Translations under genes and position numbers: made by a program
Notes under the pieces: generated by a model
The model's database searches: none
Told to the model about the DNA's origin: nothing
What the model saw: only the letters and a program-made list of their open reading frames with translations
Source: Labilithrix sp.
GTDB taxonomy: Bacteria > Myxococcota_A > Polyangia > Polyangiales > Polyangiaceae
Direction of reading: 5' to 3'
Assembly: GCA_019637195.1 (NCBI GenBank)
Contig: JAHBWA010000078.1
Coordinates: forward strand, 1-39,597
DNA length: 39,597 nucleotides
Shown: positions 32,271 through 39,597 of the stretch, in pieces
Position numbering within the stretch: position 1 is the stretch's first letter
How the letters are laid out: each line of letters starts with the position of its first letter

Positions 32271-34727
32271 CTACGCGACGGCCGGTCGCGACGTTACCGC
32301 TCCCCGGGCCGCGCGGTCGTCGCCGTCGGCTGGCTCGAGCGCGCCCGTCGGCCTCCGGCGTCGCGCGACGACGTCGTCGACGTCCGCCACGTCGACGGGC
32401 TTGGTCAGGTGCACGTCGAGCCCGGCCTCACGCGCGCGCAGCTTGTCGTCGGCGCTGCCCCAGCCCGTGAGCGCGACGAGGACCGTCTCGGCGAACGCCG
32501 GGTCGCGCCGGAGCCGCCGGGCGACCTCGTAGCCGTCCATTCCGGGGAGCCCGATGTCCAGGAAGACGACCTCCGGGGACCAATCCGTCGCGGCCGCGAG
32601 CGCCCCTGGCCCGTCGTGCGCGGTGCGCGTCTCGTGACCGCGGAGCTCCAGCACCATGGAGAGCATCTCCGCGGCGTCGACGTTGTCGTCGACGACGAGG
32701 ACGCGACGCGGCACCACGCCGGCGGTCGCGCGGGTGCCCTCGCGGCCTTCGACCGCGGCGCGCTGCTCGACGCGGGGCAGCCGGAGCTCGAACGTGCTGC
32801 CGAGACCGTCTCCTCGGCTCGCCGCGGAGACGGTCCCTCCGTGCATCTCGACGAGCTCTCGGACGAGCGAGAGGCCGATGCCGAGCCCTCCGGGGGAGGC
32901 TCCGCCTCTCGTGGCGCCGCGCGCGAAGAGCTCGAAGACGCGCGGCAGCGTCTCGGCGTCGATGCCGACACCCGTGTCCGTCACGCGGATGACGACATCT
33001 CCGCGCTCGGCGCGCGCGTCGAGCTCGATGAGGCCGCCCTCCGGGGTATACTTTGCGGCGTTGTCGAGGAGGTTCGAGACGACCTGCGCGAGGCGCGTGA
33101 GGTCGCCGTCGAGCCAGAGCGTCTCGTCGGGGACGGCGACCGTCAGCTGGTGCCGTCCTCGCTCGACGGACGGCCTGCTCGTCTCTACGGCGGTCGCGAC
33201 GACCTCGTCGAGCCTGATGCGCGACTGCTGGAGCTCGACCTGCCCCCGGCTGATCCGCGCCACGTCGAGGAGGTCGTCGACGAGGCGGACCATGTGCCGG
33301 AGCTGGCGCTCGATCGTCTCGGCGGCGTGACGACGAGCGGGCTCGTCGCGGGCTCGCGAGAGGACCTCGAGCCCGGAGCGGATGGGCGCGAGGGGGTTGC
33401 GCAGCTCGTGGGCGAGGGTCGCGAGGAACTCGTCCTTGCGCCGGTCGGCGTCCCGGAGGGCCTCCTCGGCGGCGCGTTGCTCGGTGATGTCCGTGTTCGT
33501 GCCGAGCCAGCGCACGACGTCGCCGCGCGCGTCGCGTATCGGGAGCGCGCGCGCCAAGAACCAACGGTAGGCGCCGTCTTTGCCGCGGAGCGGGAAGGTG
33601 TCCTCCCAGGGCTCGCCGGCTTCCCACGCGCTCGTGATGTGTGCGCGCACGCGTTCGACGTGATCGGGGTGGTGGACCTTGGTCCACCCCCAGCCCTCCA
33701 TCTCGTGGGGCGTCGTCCCCGTGAAGTCGAACCAGCGCTTGCTGTACCAGAAGACGTGGCCGCGGGGGTCGGCCATCCACGCGAGCTGGGACATGTTGTC
33801 GGCGAGCGTGCGAAAGCGCTCCTCGCTCTCGCGGAGCGCCGCCTCGGTCTGCTTGAGGTCGTTGACGTTGACGGCGGTGCCGAGCCATCGCGCGACCTTC
33901 CCGGACGTGTCCCGGATCGCGCGCCCGCGGACCTTGAACCACTCGTACTCGCCGTCGGCGCGCCGCACGCGGTACTCGAGGTCGTACGCACAGAGGCCGC
34001 CGATGGCCGTCCGCCAGGCCTCGAACGCGCGCTCGCGGTCGTCGGGGTGGAGCACCGAGAGCCAGCCGTCGCCGTGCTGCGCAGCCGCCTCGACGCCCGT
34101 GAACTCGACCCACTGGCGGCTCACGTATTCGCATGCCCCTTCGGGCGTGTTCGTGAACGTCATGCCCGGGATCGACTCGAGCGTCTGCCGGTAGAACGAG
34201 GCGCTCTCGGCGAGCGCCTGCTGCGCCAGCTTGAACTCGGTGACGTCCGTCATCGCGCCGGTCACGTAGATGGGCTCTCCGTCCGGAGATCGACGGAGGC
34301 GCCCGATGTCCCGGACCCATCGCACCTCGTCGGTCGGTCGTCGTATCCGGATCTCGACCTCGTACCGGTCGGAGTGACCTGCGGCCACGGCGCCGAACAC
34401 GTCGCGCGTCCACGCGCGGTCGTCCTCGTGGACCCTCGCGAAGAAGTCGTCGACGGGCTGCGTCGAGCCGACGGGAGCGAGCCCGAGTATGCGGTTCAGG
34501 CTCGCGTCGCGCGCGTCGAGCCCGGTCCGCAGGTCGACGTGCCACGTCCCGACCTCGGCCGCCTCGACCGCGCTGCGGAGGCGCTCGTCGCTCATCCAGA
34601 GCTCGTCGTTGGCCGCGGAGGTCTCGTCGTCTGCGCCTCCGTGACGCGCACCGACCGCGCGCGCGCGGCGCGCGGCGGTGGGCTCGCTTGGCGCGCGAGG
34701 GATGGGCCGTCGGCGGTCGTCGGTCAT
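32271..34727 (-). CDS. Three-PAS hybrid histidine kinase with receiver
   Basis: This protein has 818 residues from the ATG at 34727, which has GGAG 4 nt upstream; a GTG at 34751 would add eight residues. There is no membrane segment. PAS/PAC 1 spans about 47-170 (EAAEVGTWHVDLRTG), PAS/PAC 2 about 178-296 (LESIPGMTFTNTPEG, YEWFKVRGRAIRD) and PAS/PAC 3 about 303-425 (NMSQLAWMADPRG, RWFLARALPIRD, WLGTNTDITEQ). HisKA follows with His440 in LATLAHELRNPLAPIR; the ATPase domain has NLLDNAAKYT (Asn556), DTGVGID and GGLGIGLSLV. The receiver domain (about 675-790) has VVDDN (Asp679/680), FLDIGLPGMDG (Asp724), LTGWG and TKPVD (Lys776). A Pro/Asp tail ends the protein. It likely responds to a soluble signal or ligand bound by PAS; the output is unknown. 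Confidence 0.94.
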   Translation of the reverse strand: MTDDRRRPIPRAPSEPTAARRARAVGARHGGADDETSAANDELWMSDERLRSAVEAAEVGTWHVDLRTGLDARDASLNRILGLAPVGSTQPVDDFFARVHEDDRAWTRDVFGAVAAGHSDRYEVEIRIRRPTDEVRWVRDIGRLRRSPDGEPIYVTGAMTDVTEFKLAQQALAESASFYRQTLESIPGMTFTNTPEGACEYVSRQWVEFTGVEAAAQHGDGWLSVLHPDDRERAFEAWRTAIGGLCAYDLEYRVRRADGEYEWFKVRGRAIRDTSGKVARWLGTAVNVNDLKQTEAALRESEERFRTLADNMSQLAWMADPRGHVFWYSKRWFDFTGTTPHEMEGWGWTKVHHPDHVERVRAHITSAWEAGEPWEDTFPLRGKDGAYRWFLARALPIRDARGDVVRWLGTNTDITEQRAAEEALRDADRRKDEFLATLAHELRNPLAPIRSGLEVLSRARDEPARRHAAETIERQLRHMVRLVDDLLDVARISRGQVELQQSRIRLDEVVATAVETSRPSVERGRHQLTVAVPDETLWLDGDLTRLAQVVSNLLDNAAKYTPEGGLIELDARAERGDVVIRVTDTGVGIDAETLPRVFELFARGATRGGASPGGLGIGLSLVRELVEMHGGTVSAASRGDGLGSTFELRLPRVEQRAAVEGREGTRATAGVVPRRVLVVDDNVDAAEMLSMVLELRGHETRTAHDGPGALAAATDWSPEVVFLDIGLPGMDGYEVARRLRRDPAFAETVLVALTGWGSADDKLRAREAGLDVHLTKPVDVADVDDVVARRRRPTGALEPADGDDRAARGAVTSRPAVA

Positions 34728-34880
34728 GGTGCTCCGGCGCCGGTGTGTCACGAGCCGCCGGCGGCCGATGCTCGTTCGATAGTTCTCGCGCTGCGATCGA
34801 GCAAGCTCGAGTCGCGTCGCGGTCGCGGTGGGCGATGCCGGCGCGGCGCGCGGCCTCGATCGCGGGGCCGCGAGGTGAGC

Positions 34881-35855
34881 TCACTCGACGGAGAGCGGGA
34901 ACGAGACCCACGACGTCCCGCCACGGTTGTCGTGGAGGACGGCCCACACGGTGCCTCTGCCTGGGCTCGCCGGAGGGCTGAAGTCGATCGCCGCCTTGGG
35001 CGTCCGGCCGAGGTTGCCGTCGAAGAGGATCTTGCGGTTCGTCTGGAACTTCCCGATCGACGTGAACCAGTCCACGTAGATCGTCTCTCGGCCGACGTTG
35101 CCCGCGCTGTCGACGTTGTCGGGATCGACCTCGGCGGCGGAGTCGTCGAACGTGACGTCGAGCTTCACCGTCTTGCACTCGCCGCTCGCGTCCTTCACGC
35201 ACGTCCCCGTCACGACGCCGTTCTCCGGATCCACCGGCTTCCCATCGAAGGTCACGCCGCCGAGCTCGGGGATGGCGTTCCGCCGCTCGTCGAAGACGAA
35301 CACCCGCGTGAAGCCGAACACGAAGTCGTCCGGGCCGAGCTGGCGTCCGCTCTCGTCGAAGCAGGCGACCGGCAGCGCGTTCGGCCCGAGGTTCCCCCGG
35401 CGCGCTACGCGCTCCACGTGGCCGGCGCACGCGACCATGAAGACGAACGCCGTGGCGTAGCGCTCACCTTGTCCGGGGCGCGCGACGGCGTTGGCGAGCG
35501 CGTCGTCGGGGACGGTGATCGATAGCTCGTCGCCTTCGACGAGAGAGGGGGTGAGATCGACGCCGGCCGGGTAGAGGGCCTCGAACAGCGGGAAGCACCC
35601 GAAGTACTGCCCGGCGATCGGGTCGACGCACGGCGCCGGAAACCAGAAGACGCGCATCGGCGACGCGGGCGCGGCTCGTCCGTCGTGGGCGAGCGTCTGG
35701 ACGCGCACGGACTCGCCGGGGCGCGCGTACGGCAGGTCCGCGCGCGCGGCGAGGATGCGCACGCCGGTGACGGCGTTCTTCGGAGACGAGTCGCTCCCAC
35801 AGCCAGCGACCACGAGGAAGGTGATGACGATAGAGAGGAGGAAGCGGCCCCTCAC
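34881..35855 (-). CDS. Lipoprotein coupled to the TonB-dependent receptor
   Basis: This is a 324-residue lipoprotein. MRGRFLLSIVITFLVVAGC is a signal peptide with lipobox VAGC (Cys19). The mature part is beta-strand rich with paired Cys (APCVDPIAGQYFGCFP, VACAGHVE, VACFDESG, GTCVKDASGECK) and may contain Ig-like modules (AVTGVRILAARADLPYARPG, LDVTFDDSAAEVDP). I know no named family. Its ATG overlaps the receptor stop by 4 bp (ATGA), so it is translated together with the receptor and probably works with it at the outer membrane, for example as a surface substrate-binding partner (inference from coupling, as in SusD-type pairs, without sequence resemblance to SusD). A 153-bp gap follows before the hybrid kinase. 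Confidence 0.85.
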   Translation of the reverse strand: MRGRFLLSIVITFLVVAGCGSDSSPKNAVTGVRILAARADLPYARPGESVRVQTLAHDGRAAPASPMRVFWFPAPCVDPIAGQYFGCFPLFEALYPAGVDLTPSLVEGDELSITVPDDALANAVARPGQGERYATAFVFMVACAGHVERVARRGNLGPNALPVACFDESGRQLGPDDFVFGFTRVFVFDERRNAIPELGGVTFDGKPVDPENGVVTGTCVKDASGECKTVKLDVTFDDSAAEVDPDNVDSAGNVGRETIYVDWFTSIGKFQTNRKILFDGNLGRTPKAAIDFSPPASPGRGTVWAVLHDNRGGTSWVSFPLSVE

Positions 35856-38431
35856 AGGTCACCTCGCAGTCCGAGGATGGGAAGGGTCGGCAGGCCGAGC
35901 ACGGGCTGCGAACGCGTATAGTTGAAGTTGTACGCGGCGCCCTCCTCCGAGCGGTGGAAGTAGACGTTCTGGATGTCGAGGTAGGCGGTGAGCTTGAGCG
36001 GCTTCGCGTCGAGCGTCTTGTCGATGCGGAAGTCGAGCTGGTGGAAGGTCCCGAGGCGCGCACCGTAGTAGGGCAACGAGCTCACCGGCTGATACGCATT
36101 GCGGTCGACATCGAGCGCGCCGTAGTTGTTGGGCGTGTAGAGGTTGCCCGAGACGAGGCGGAAGCGGCCGCCGACTCGCCACCCGTCGGGCAGCGCGCGG
36201 CTGACGATCGCCGTGAGAATGTGGGTCTGATCGAACTCGAAGAGTCGGAGGAGCTCGTCTTTGCTGTCGCGCCGCTCGCTCCGCATCAGCGTGTACGCGA
36301 CCCAGCCGAAGAACTTGGGGTCGTTCTTCCAGCGAAGCAGCCACTCGGTGCCGTAGACGCGCCCGTCGCCGGAGTTGCCGAGGTCCTGCACGACGAGCCG
36401 GTCGAGCTTCTTGTAGAAGCCCTCGACAGAGACCTCGACGTGCGAGCCGACCTCTTGCTCCAGGCCGAGGCTGTAGTGGACGGCGCGGTTCGTCTTGAGG
36501 CCCGGCTGTCCGAACACGGGGTCGAGCTGAACGGCGTCCGGCGACTGGTAGTACACGCCGACGCCGCCCTTCACGGTGGTCCGCGGCCGCCCCTGAGCCA
36601 GGTCCTGCCGGAAGACGACGCGAGGAGAGGCGTCCCAGCGACCGACCTGGTTGGTGTAGTCCGCACGGAATCCGGGGACGACGCGCGTGCCCTTGAACGG
36701 CACGAGCTCGAGGTCGGCGTACGCCGCGGGCCTGTAGAAGGAGTCCGATGCCTTACGCGTCAGCGGGGGTTCGCCGAGCGCGCCGGACGGGACGCCCGGG
36801 CGCGGCGGCCTGGGGAAGCGCGCGCTGGCCTCGTACGGCTCGTAGAGGAGGTCCATGCCCACGTTCACCGTCGCCGGATGCGCGACGCGGTGCGAGAGCT
36901 CCACGCGCGTCGAGAGCGGCGTCGTCGAGACGTCGTAGTAGTTCGAGCCGAACCCGAACGCGAACCGTTCGCCGCCGTACGCGGCGACGGCGGTGATGCG
37001 CGTCTTCGGGCTGATCTTGTGGAGGTAGCGGGCCTGCAGGCGCCAGAACGTCGTGACGGAGCGGAGAGCGCCGCCGAGCACGAGATCACCGCCGAGGTCC
37101 GCGCCGAACATCTCGAGGCGGTCGTCCGACCCGAAGAGGAACAACCGGAGCTCGTGATCCGGGCCGAGCTCCTTCTTCAGCATCACCTGATAGTCGTAGT
37201 ACCGCGGCGCCGTGCTCACGCCGGCGCTGCGCTCGAGGATCGGGCCGAGCCAGAGGTCGAAGTACGACCTGCGTCCGGCGACCAGGAAGCTCCAGCCTTT
37301 GCCGAGCGAACGCTCCGCAAGGGCGCGCGCGTCGATGAAGTCGACCTGCGCCATGCCGTGCAGCTTGCCGTCGCTCTTCGGCCCGCGCACGCCGACGTCG
37401 ACCATGCCACCCATGCCGCGCCCGTACTGCGCGCCGAAGTTTCCCGGATAGAAGTCGATGCGGTCGAGCACCTCGGTCGGCAGGACGGAGGACAGGCCGC
37501 CGAAGTGATACACGAGCGGCACGTTCGTCCCGTCGACGAAGTACTGCGTGTCTTGCGGGGCGGCGCCGCGAACGACGAGCTGACCGCCGAACGGCGGCGG
37601 CCTGGCGACGCCGGGGAGGTTCTGTAGCGAGCGGATCGCGTCGCCGTTCGTGCCGGGGATGAGCGCGATCTCGTCGCGCGGGATGACGCGCTTCGTGACC
37701 TCGCGCGGAGGGCGATCGCCCTTCACGCGGACCTCTTCGATCACCTCGCCGGGCGCGAGCGTGGGCGGCGGCGGCGGCTCCTCGCTCGAGGCGAGCCGGA
37801 GCACGACCTCGGCTTCTTCGCCGGGCCCGATCTGCTCGTCGAGGTCTTCGGCCTTGCGTCCGCGCGACTCGACGTGGACGCGCACCTTGCCCGGCGCGAG
37901 CCCCTCGACGCGGAAGGTGCCATCGGCGCCGGTCGTCGTCGGATGCACCGCGCCGCGCTCGTCGCGGACGATGACGTCGGCGCCCGCGATCGGTGCGTCG
38001 CTCGGCGACCGGAGGACGCGCCCGGCGACGCGCGCCCTCGGGGGCTCGAACGTGTACGAGAAGCGGATGATCGCCGCCACGGGCGCGCCGTCTCGGGTCG
38101 CCGGCACGAACACCAGTGACGACGCCGCGGACGCGGCCGCTTCGTCGAAGCCGTGACCAGCCGGGACGTCGATCGTCGCGTTCTTCACCGTGCCGTTGGC
38201 GTCGACCTCGAGGACGAGGTGGACCGTGACCCTCTCGCGCACGCCCTCGCGCAAAGCTTGCTCGGGGTAGCGCGCGGGCGAGTCCGTCTCGAGCCGGGGC
38301 GGCACGATCTCTGGCCGAGCCGGCGACGCGGGCGGAGCAGGGGCCTGGGCCTTCACCGGAGCGGCCGCGAGGGCGACGTTGGCCACGAGCGCGGCGACGA
38401 GGCAGCGTCGAGCCGGCGCGCGCCGCTTCAC
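35852..38431 (-). CDS. TonB-dependent receptor with N-terminal TonB-like domain
   Basis: This 859-residue outer-membrane receptor starts at GTG 38431, chosen because GGAGG lies 5 nt upstream and the signal peptide VKRRAPARRCLVAALVANVA, ending at VKAQA, follows directly; an ATG at 38494 would add a charged leader. Residues about 35-130 are a TonB C-terminal-like domain (EIVPPRLETDSPARYPEQAL, VTVHLVLEVDANGTVKNATI, FDEAAASAASSLVFVPA). A carboxypeptidase-regulatory-like beta sandwich follows (RVAGRVLRSPSDAPIAGADV, TTTGADGTFRVEGLAPGKV). Then come a Pro spacer with a TonB-box-like stretch (VIEEVRVKGDR), the plug (IPGTNGDAIRSLQNLPGV, GQLVVRGAAPQDTQYFVDG) and a beta-barrel ending in an aliphatic residue (GLRGDL). 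Receptors of this type import large or scarce nutrients using TonB energy. The substrate is unknown and there are no iron-box genes nearby. Confidence 0.9.
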   Translation of the reverse strand: MKRRAPARRCLVAALVANVALAAAPVKAQAPAPPASPARPEIVPPRLETDSPARYPEQALREGVRERVTVHLVLEVDANGTVKNATIDVPAGHGFDEAAASAASSLVFVPATRDGAPVAAIIRFSYTFEPPRARVAGRVLRSPSDAPIAGADVIVRDERGAVHPTTTGADGTFRVEGLAPGKVRVHVESRGRKAEDLDEQIGPGEEAEVVLRLASSEEPPPPPTLAPGEVIEEVRVKGDRPPREVTKRVIPRDEIALIPGTNGDAIRSLQNLPGVARPPPFGGQLVVRGAAPQDTQYFVDGTNVPLVYHFGGLSSVLPTEVLDRIDFYPGNFGAQYGRGMGGMVDVGVRGPKSDGKLHGMAQVDFIDARALAERSLGKGWSFLVAGRRSYFDLWLGPILERSAGVSTAPRYYDYQVMLKKELGPDHELRLFLFGSDDRLEMFGADLGGDLVLGGALRSVTTFWRLQARYLHKISPKTRITAVAAYGGERFAFGFGSNYYDVSTTPLSTRVELSHRVAHPATVNVGMDLLYEPYEASARFPRPPRPGVPSGALGEPPLTRKASDSFYRPAAYADLELVPFKGTRVVPGFRADYTNQVGRWDASPRVVFRQDLAQGRPRTTVKGGVGVYYQSPDAVQLDPVFGQPGLKTNRAVHYSLGLEQEVGSHVEVSVEGFYKKLDRLVVQDLGNSGDGRVYGTEWLLRWKNDPKFFGWVAYTLMRSERRDSKDELLRLFEFDQTHILTAIVSRALPDGWRVGGRFRLVSGNLYTPNNYGALDVDRNAYQPVSSLPYYGARLGTFHQLDFRIDKTLDAKPLKLTAYLDIQNVYFHRSEEGAAYNFNYTRSQPVLGLPTLPILGLRGDL

Positions 38432-38436
38432 GGACG

Positions 38437-38441
38437 CCTCC
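38437..38441 (-). promoter_or_regulatory. Shine-Dalgarno that fixes the receptor start
   Basis: GGAGG on the minus strand lies 5 nt before the GTG at 38431. It is the strongest ribosome-binding site near this gene start and favours this GTG over the ATG at 38494. Confidence 0.6.
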
Positions 38442-39121
38442 GCTGCTCGCCGGCGGTCTCTCGCTTTCGACGGAGCGTTCGGCACGTCCAGCATTCGAGA
38501 GTCGGTCCTCCGAGCACCGTGTCACTTCGACGGCGCGCCGTCCCTGCGGGCGCCAATCCACTCTCGGCAGCACGACGCGCCCCCGCCGACCGGACGATCA
38601 CGACGCGCGAATCTCTGCGCCGCCGTGCCGTCGAAGGCAAGCGAGATCGACGATCGGTGACGGTCGAACCGAGAACTAACGTTCTCGGTTCGCGAGGGGT
38701 GAGCGGCACGCATGGCCGGCTTCACATGGCGCGTTCACCGCCGCATGCGCCGGGCTCACCATGGGTCTCGGCCGATAGCTCCGGCCTCACCTCGCAACGG
38801 CCGCCCCCCCGGTCCTCGCGCGAGCCGAAGAGGGATGACCTCGGGGCCGGGCCATGCGTCACTTCATCCACGATAGCCAGCAGGGGGACACGGCATCTTG
38901 GTTGGAGAAGGCGCTCCTGCCAAGCCACATCAAGACGAGATCGACCGAAGCCTCCGCTTCATGGCGAGCGACGGCGGACCCCGCAGGTCATCTTCCCGAG
39001 CACGGTGACGGAGGACGCCCGGGCGCACTACACGTGCTCGGCCTCCGAAGACGCGGGCGCGCGCGACGTGAGCCCTACCCCTCCTACGAGCAACCTCGGA
39101 GCGCCCGGCGTCGTCGCTCGG
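38442..39121. other. Intergenic stretch with no convincing gene
   Basis: About 680 bp separates the receptor gene from the partial beta-helix gene on its right, both on the minus strand. The short open frames are compositionally poor. A brief plus-strand stretch around 38980-39075 reads somewhat protein-like (QVIFPSTVTEDARAHYTCSA) but lacks a start and a neighbouring continuation. The stretch should hold the receptor promoter; the only clear structure is the dyad at 38665-38692. Confidence 0.5.
38665..38692. promoter_or_regulatory. Perfect 12-bp inverted repeat upstream of the receptor
   Basis: CGAACCGAGAAC (38665-38676), loop TAAC, then GTTCTCGGTTCG (38681-38692), with no mismatch. It lies 234 bp before the receptor start and 430 bp after the stop of the gene to the right. 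It could be an operator for a dimeric regulator or a late terminator; neither strand has a T-tract. Confidence 0.5.
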
Positions 39122-39597
39122 TCAGAGGGGGCACGCGTTGAACGTGGTGTTGGTGGCGTTCACCGTGGCGTTGGTGTTGTTGGCTCTGTCGACGTCGCAC
39201 AGCAGGCCGTTCGAGAACGTCACGTGGTCGAGCGCGACGCTCGAGCTCGAGCTCACGTAGAGCTGACCGAAGCCGGAGGTATTGCCGCCGCCTCCTCCGT
39301 ACGAGATGTCGGCATAGCTGAAGGCGTTGCCGAGGGATCGAATTTCGATGTAGTTCCAAATCCCAATCACGGGGGCAGCGGCCGCGGACGTGACCGTGAC
39401 GTGACTCGCGGCGGTCCCCGCGAGATTGAGCAGGCCTCGGGTGTCGGCGATGAAGGCGATTCCGTTGCCCATGGCGAGCTTCGCGCCGGCGGCCACCGTC
39501 AAGGTCGCCGTACCGGAAGGAGCCTGAACGTAGACGGTGGCGTCGACGCGGTAGGGGACGCCCCAGGCGCCCCACGTCGCGTTCTTCGAGACGGTGC
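39122..39597 (-). CDS. Beta-helix-like secreted protein, 5' end beyond the window
   Basis: The frame is open from the right edge to a TGA at 39122-39124 and supplies the last 157 or so residues. The sequence is rich in Gly, Ser, Thr, Asn and short aliphatic strands at regular spacing: YRVDATVYVQAPSGTATLTV, GAKLAMGNGIAFIA, ASHVTVTSAAAAPVIGI, NAFSYADISYGGGGGNTSG, SVALDHVTFSNGLLCDV and NATNTTFNACPL. This is typical of right-handed parallel beta-helix or adhesin-like extracellular proteins. Two late Cys may form a disulfide. No MYXO-CTERM tail is present at the end. The function is unknown. Similar strand patterns appear in the frameshifted beta-helix protein at 6092-7527, but I see no close sequence identity. 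Confidence 0.8.
   Translation of the reverse strand, partial: TVSKNATWGAWGVPYRVDATVYVQAPSGTATLTVAAGAKLAMGNGIAFIADTRGLLNLAGTAASHVTVTSAAAAPVIGIWNYIEIRSLGNAFSYADISYGGGGGNTSGFGQLYVSSSSSVALDHVTFSNGLLCDVDRANNTNATVNATNTTFNACPL

Noticed and set aside
38722..38928. Small open frame in the right-hand intergenic region
   Set aside because: Poor composition, no ribosome-binding site, and no recognisable domain.
1..39597. tRNA, rRNA, insertion sequence, phage or defence genes
   Set aside because: No T-loop-like tRNA core, transposase motif, integrase or defence nuclease/ATPase signature was seen when reading both strands; a covariance-model scan was not possible.

Overview
The window comes from a very GC-rich chromosome, most likely a member of the Myxococcota and probably the Polyangia. 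The best evidence is four predicted exported proteins that end in a MYXO-CTERM-type tail (a Cys, then a hydrophobic segment, then an Arg cluster). These are a beta-helix protein, a trypsin-like protease, an M15 peptidase and a matrixin. There are also many lipoproteins, several complex sensor kinases, and a TonB-dependent receptor carrying its own TonB-like domain. I see no tRNA, rRNA, CRISPR array, insertion sequence or phage gene.

Left part (1-9352, all minus strand apart from one gene remnant): a HEAT-repeat protein running off the left edge, a PGAM5-like histidine phosphatase, and a two-domain alpha/beta hydrolase whose linker is encoded by five 24-bp tandem repeats. Next come a small Cys-rich exported protein, an orphan 3' gene remnant, a right-handed beta-helix MYXO-CTERM protein and adenine deaminase. 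The beta-helix gene and the last 200-250 bp of the deaminase gene are full of single-base frame changes, although the codons between them are well preserved. This looks like a local patch of sequence error or very recent decay.

Middle (9434-24675): an SGNH/CE2-like esterase lipoprotein, two convergent ion-transporter-superfamily permeases (the second ArsB-like) whose stop codons lie inside one long hairpin, and a trypsin-like protease. These are followed by a PptH-like metallophosphoesterase, a PAS histidine kinase directly behind cydAB (cytochrome bd oxidase), a DUF3052-like protein, a hybrid histidine kinase, and a divergent pair of exported peptidases (M15 and M10).

Right part (24833-39597): a complete, translationally coupled RND efflux operon (outer-membrane factor, membrane-fusion lipoprotein, HAE1-type pump) faces an IgGFc-binding-like lipoprotein gene, and the two 3' ends overlap by 8 bp. 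Then come a three-PAS hybrid histidine kinase, a lipoprotein coupled by ATGA to the TonB-fused TonB-dependent receptor, a 690-bp non-coding stretch with a perfect 12-bp inverted repeat, and the 3' end of a beta-helix-like secreted protein.

Taken together this is a housekeeping and surface region rich in secreted hydrolases, membrane sensors and transport. I found no obvious defence island or biosynthetic cluster. The most unusual items are the frameshift patch, the Cys-nucleophile two-domain hydrolase, the TonB/receptor fusion with its coupled lipoprotein, and the perfect dyads between and across genes.
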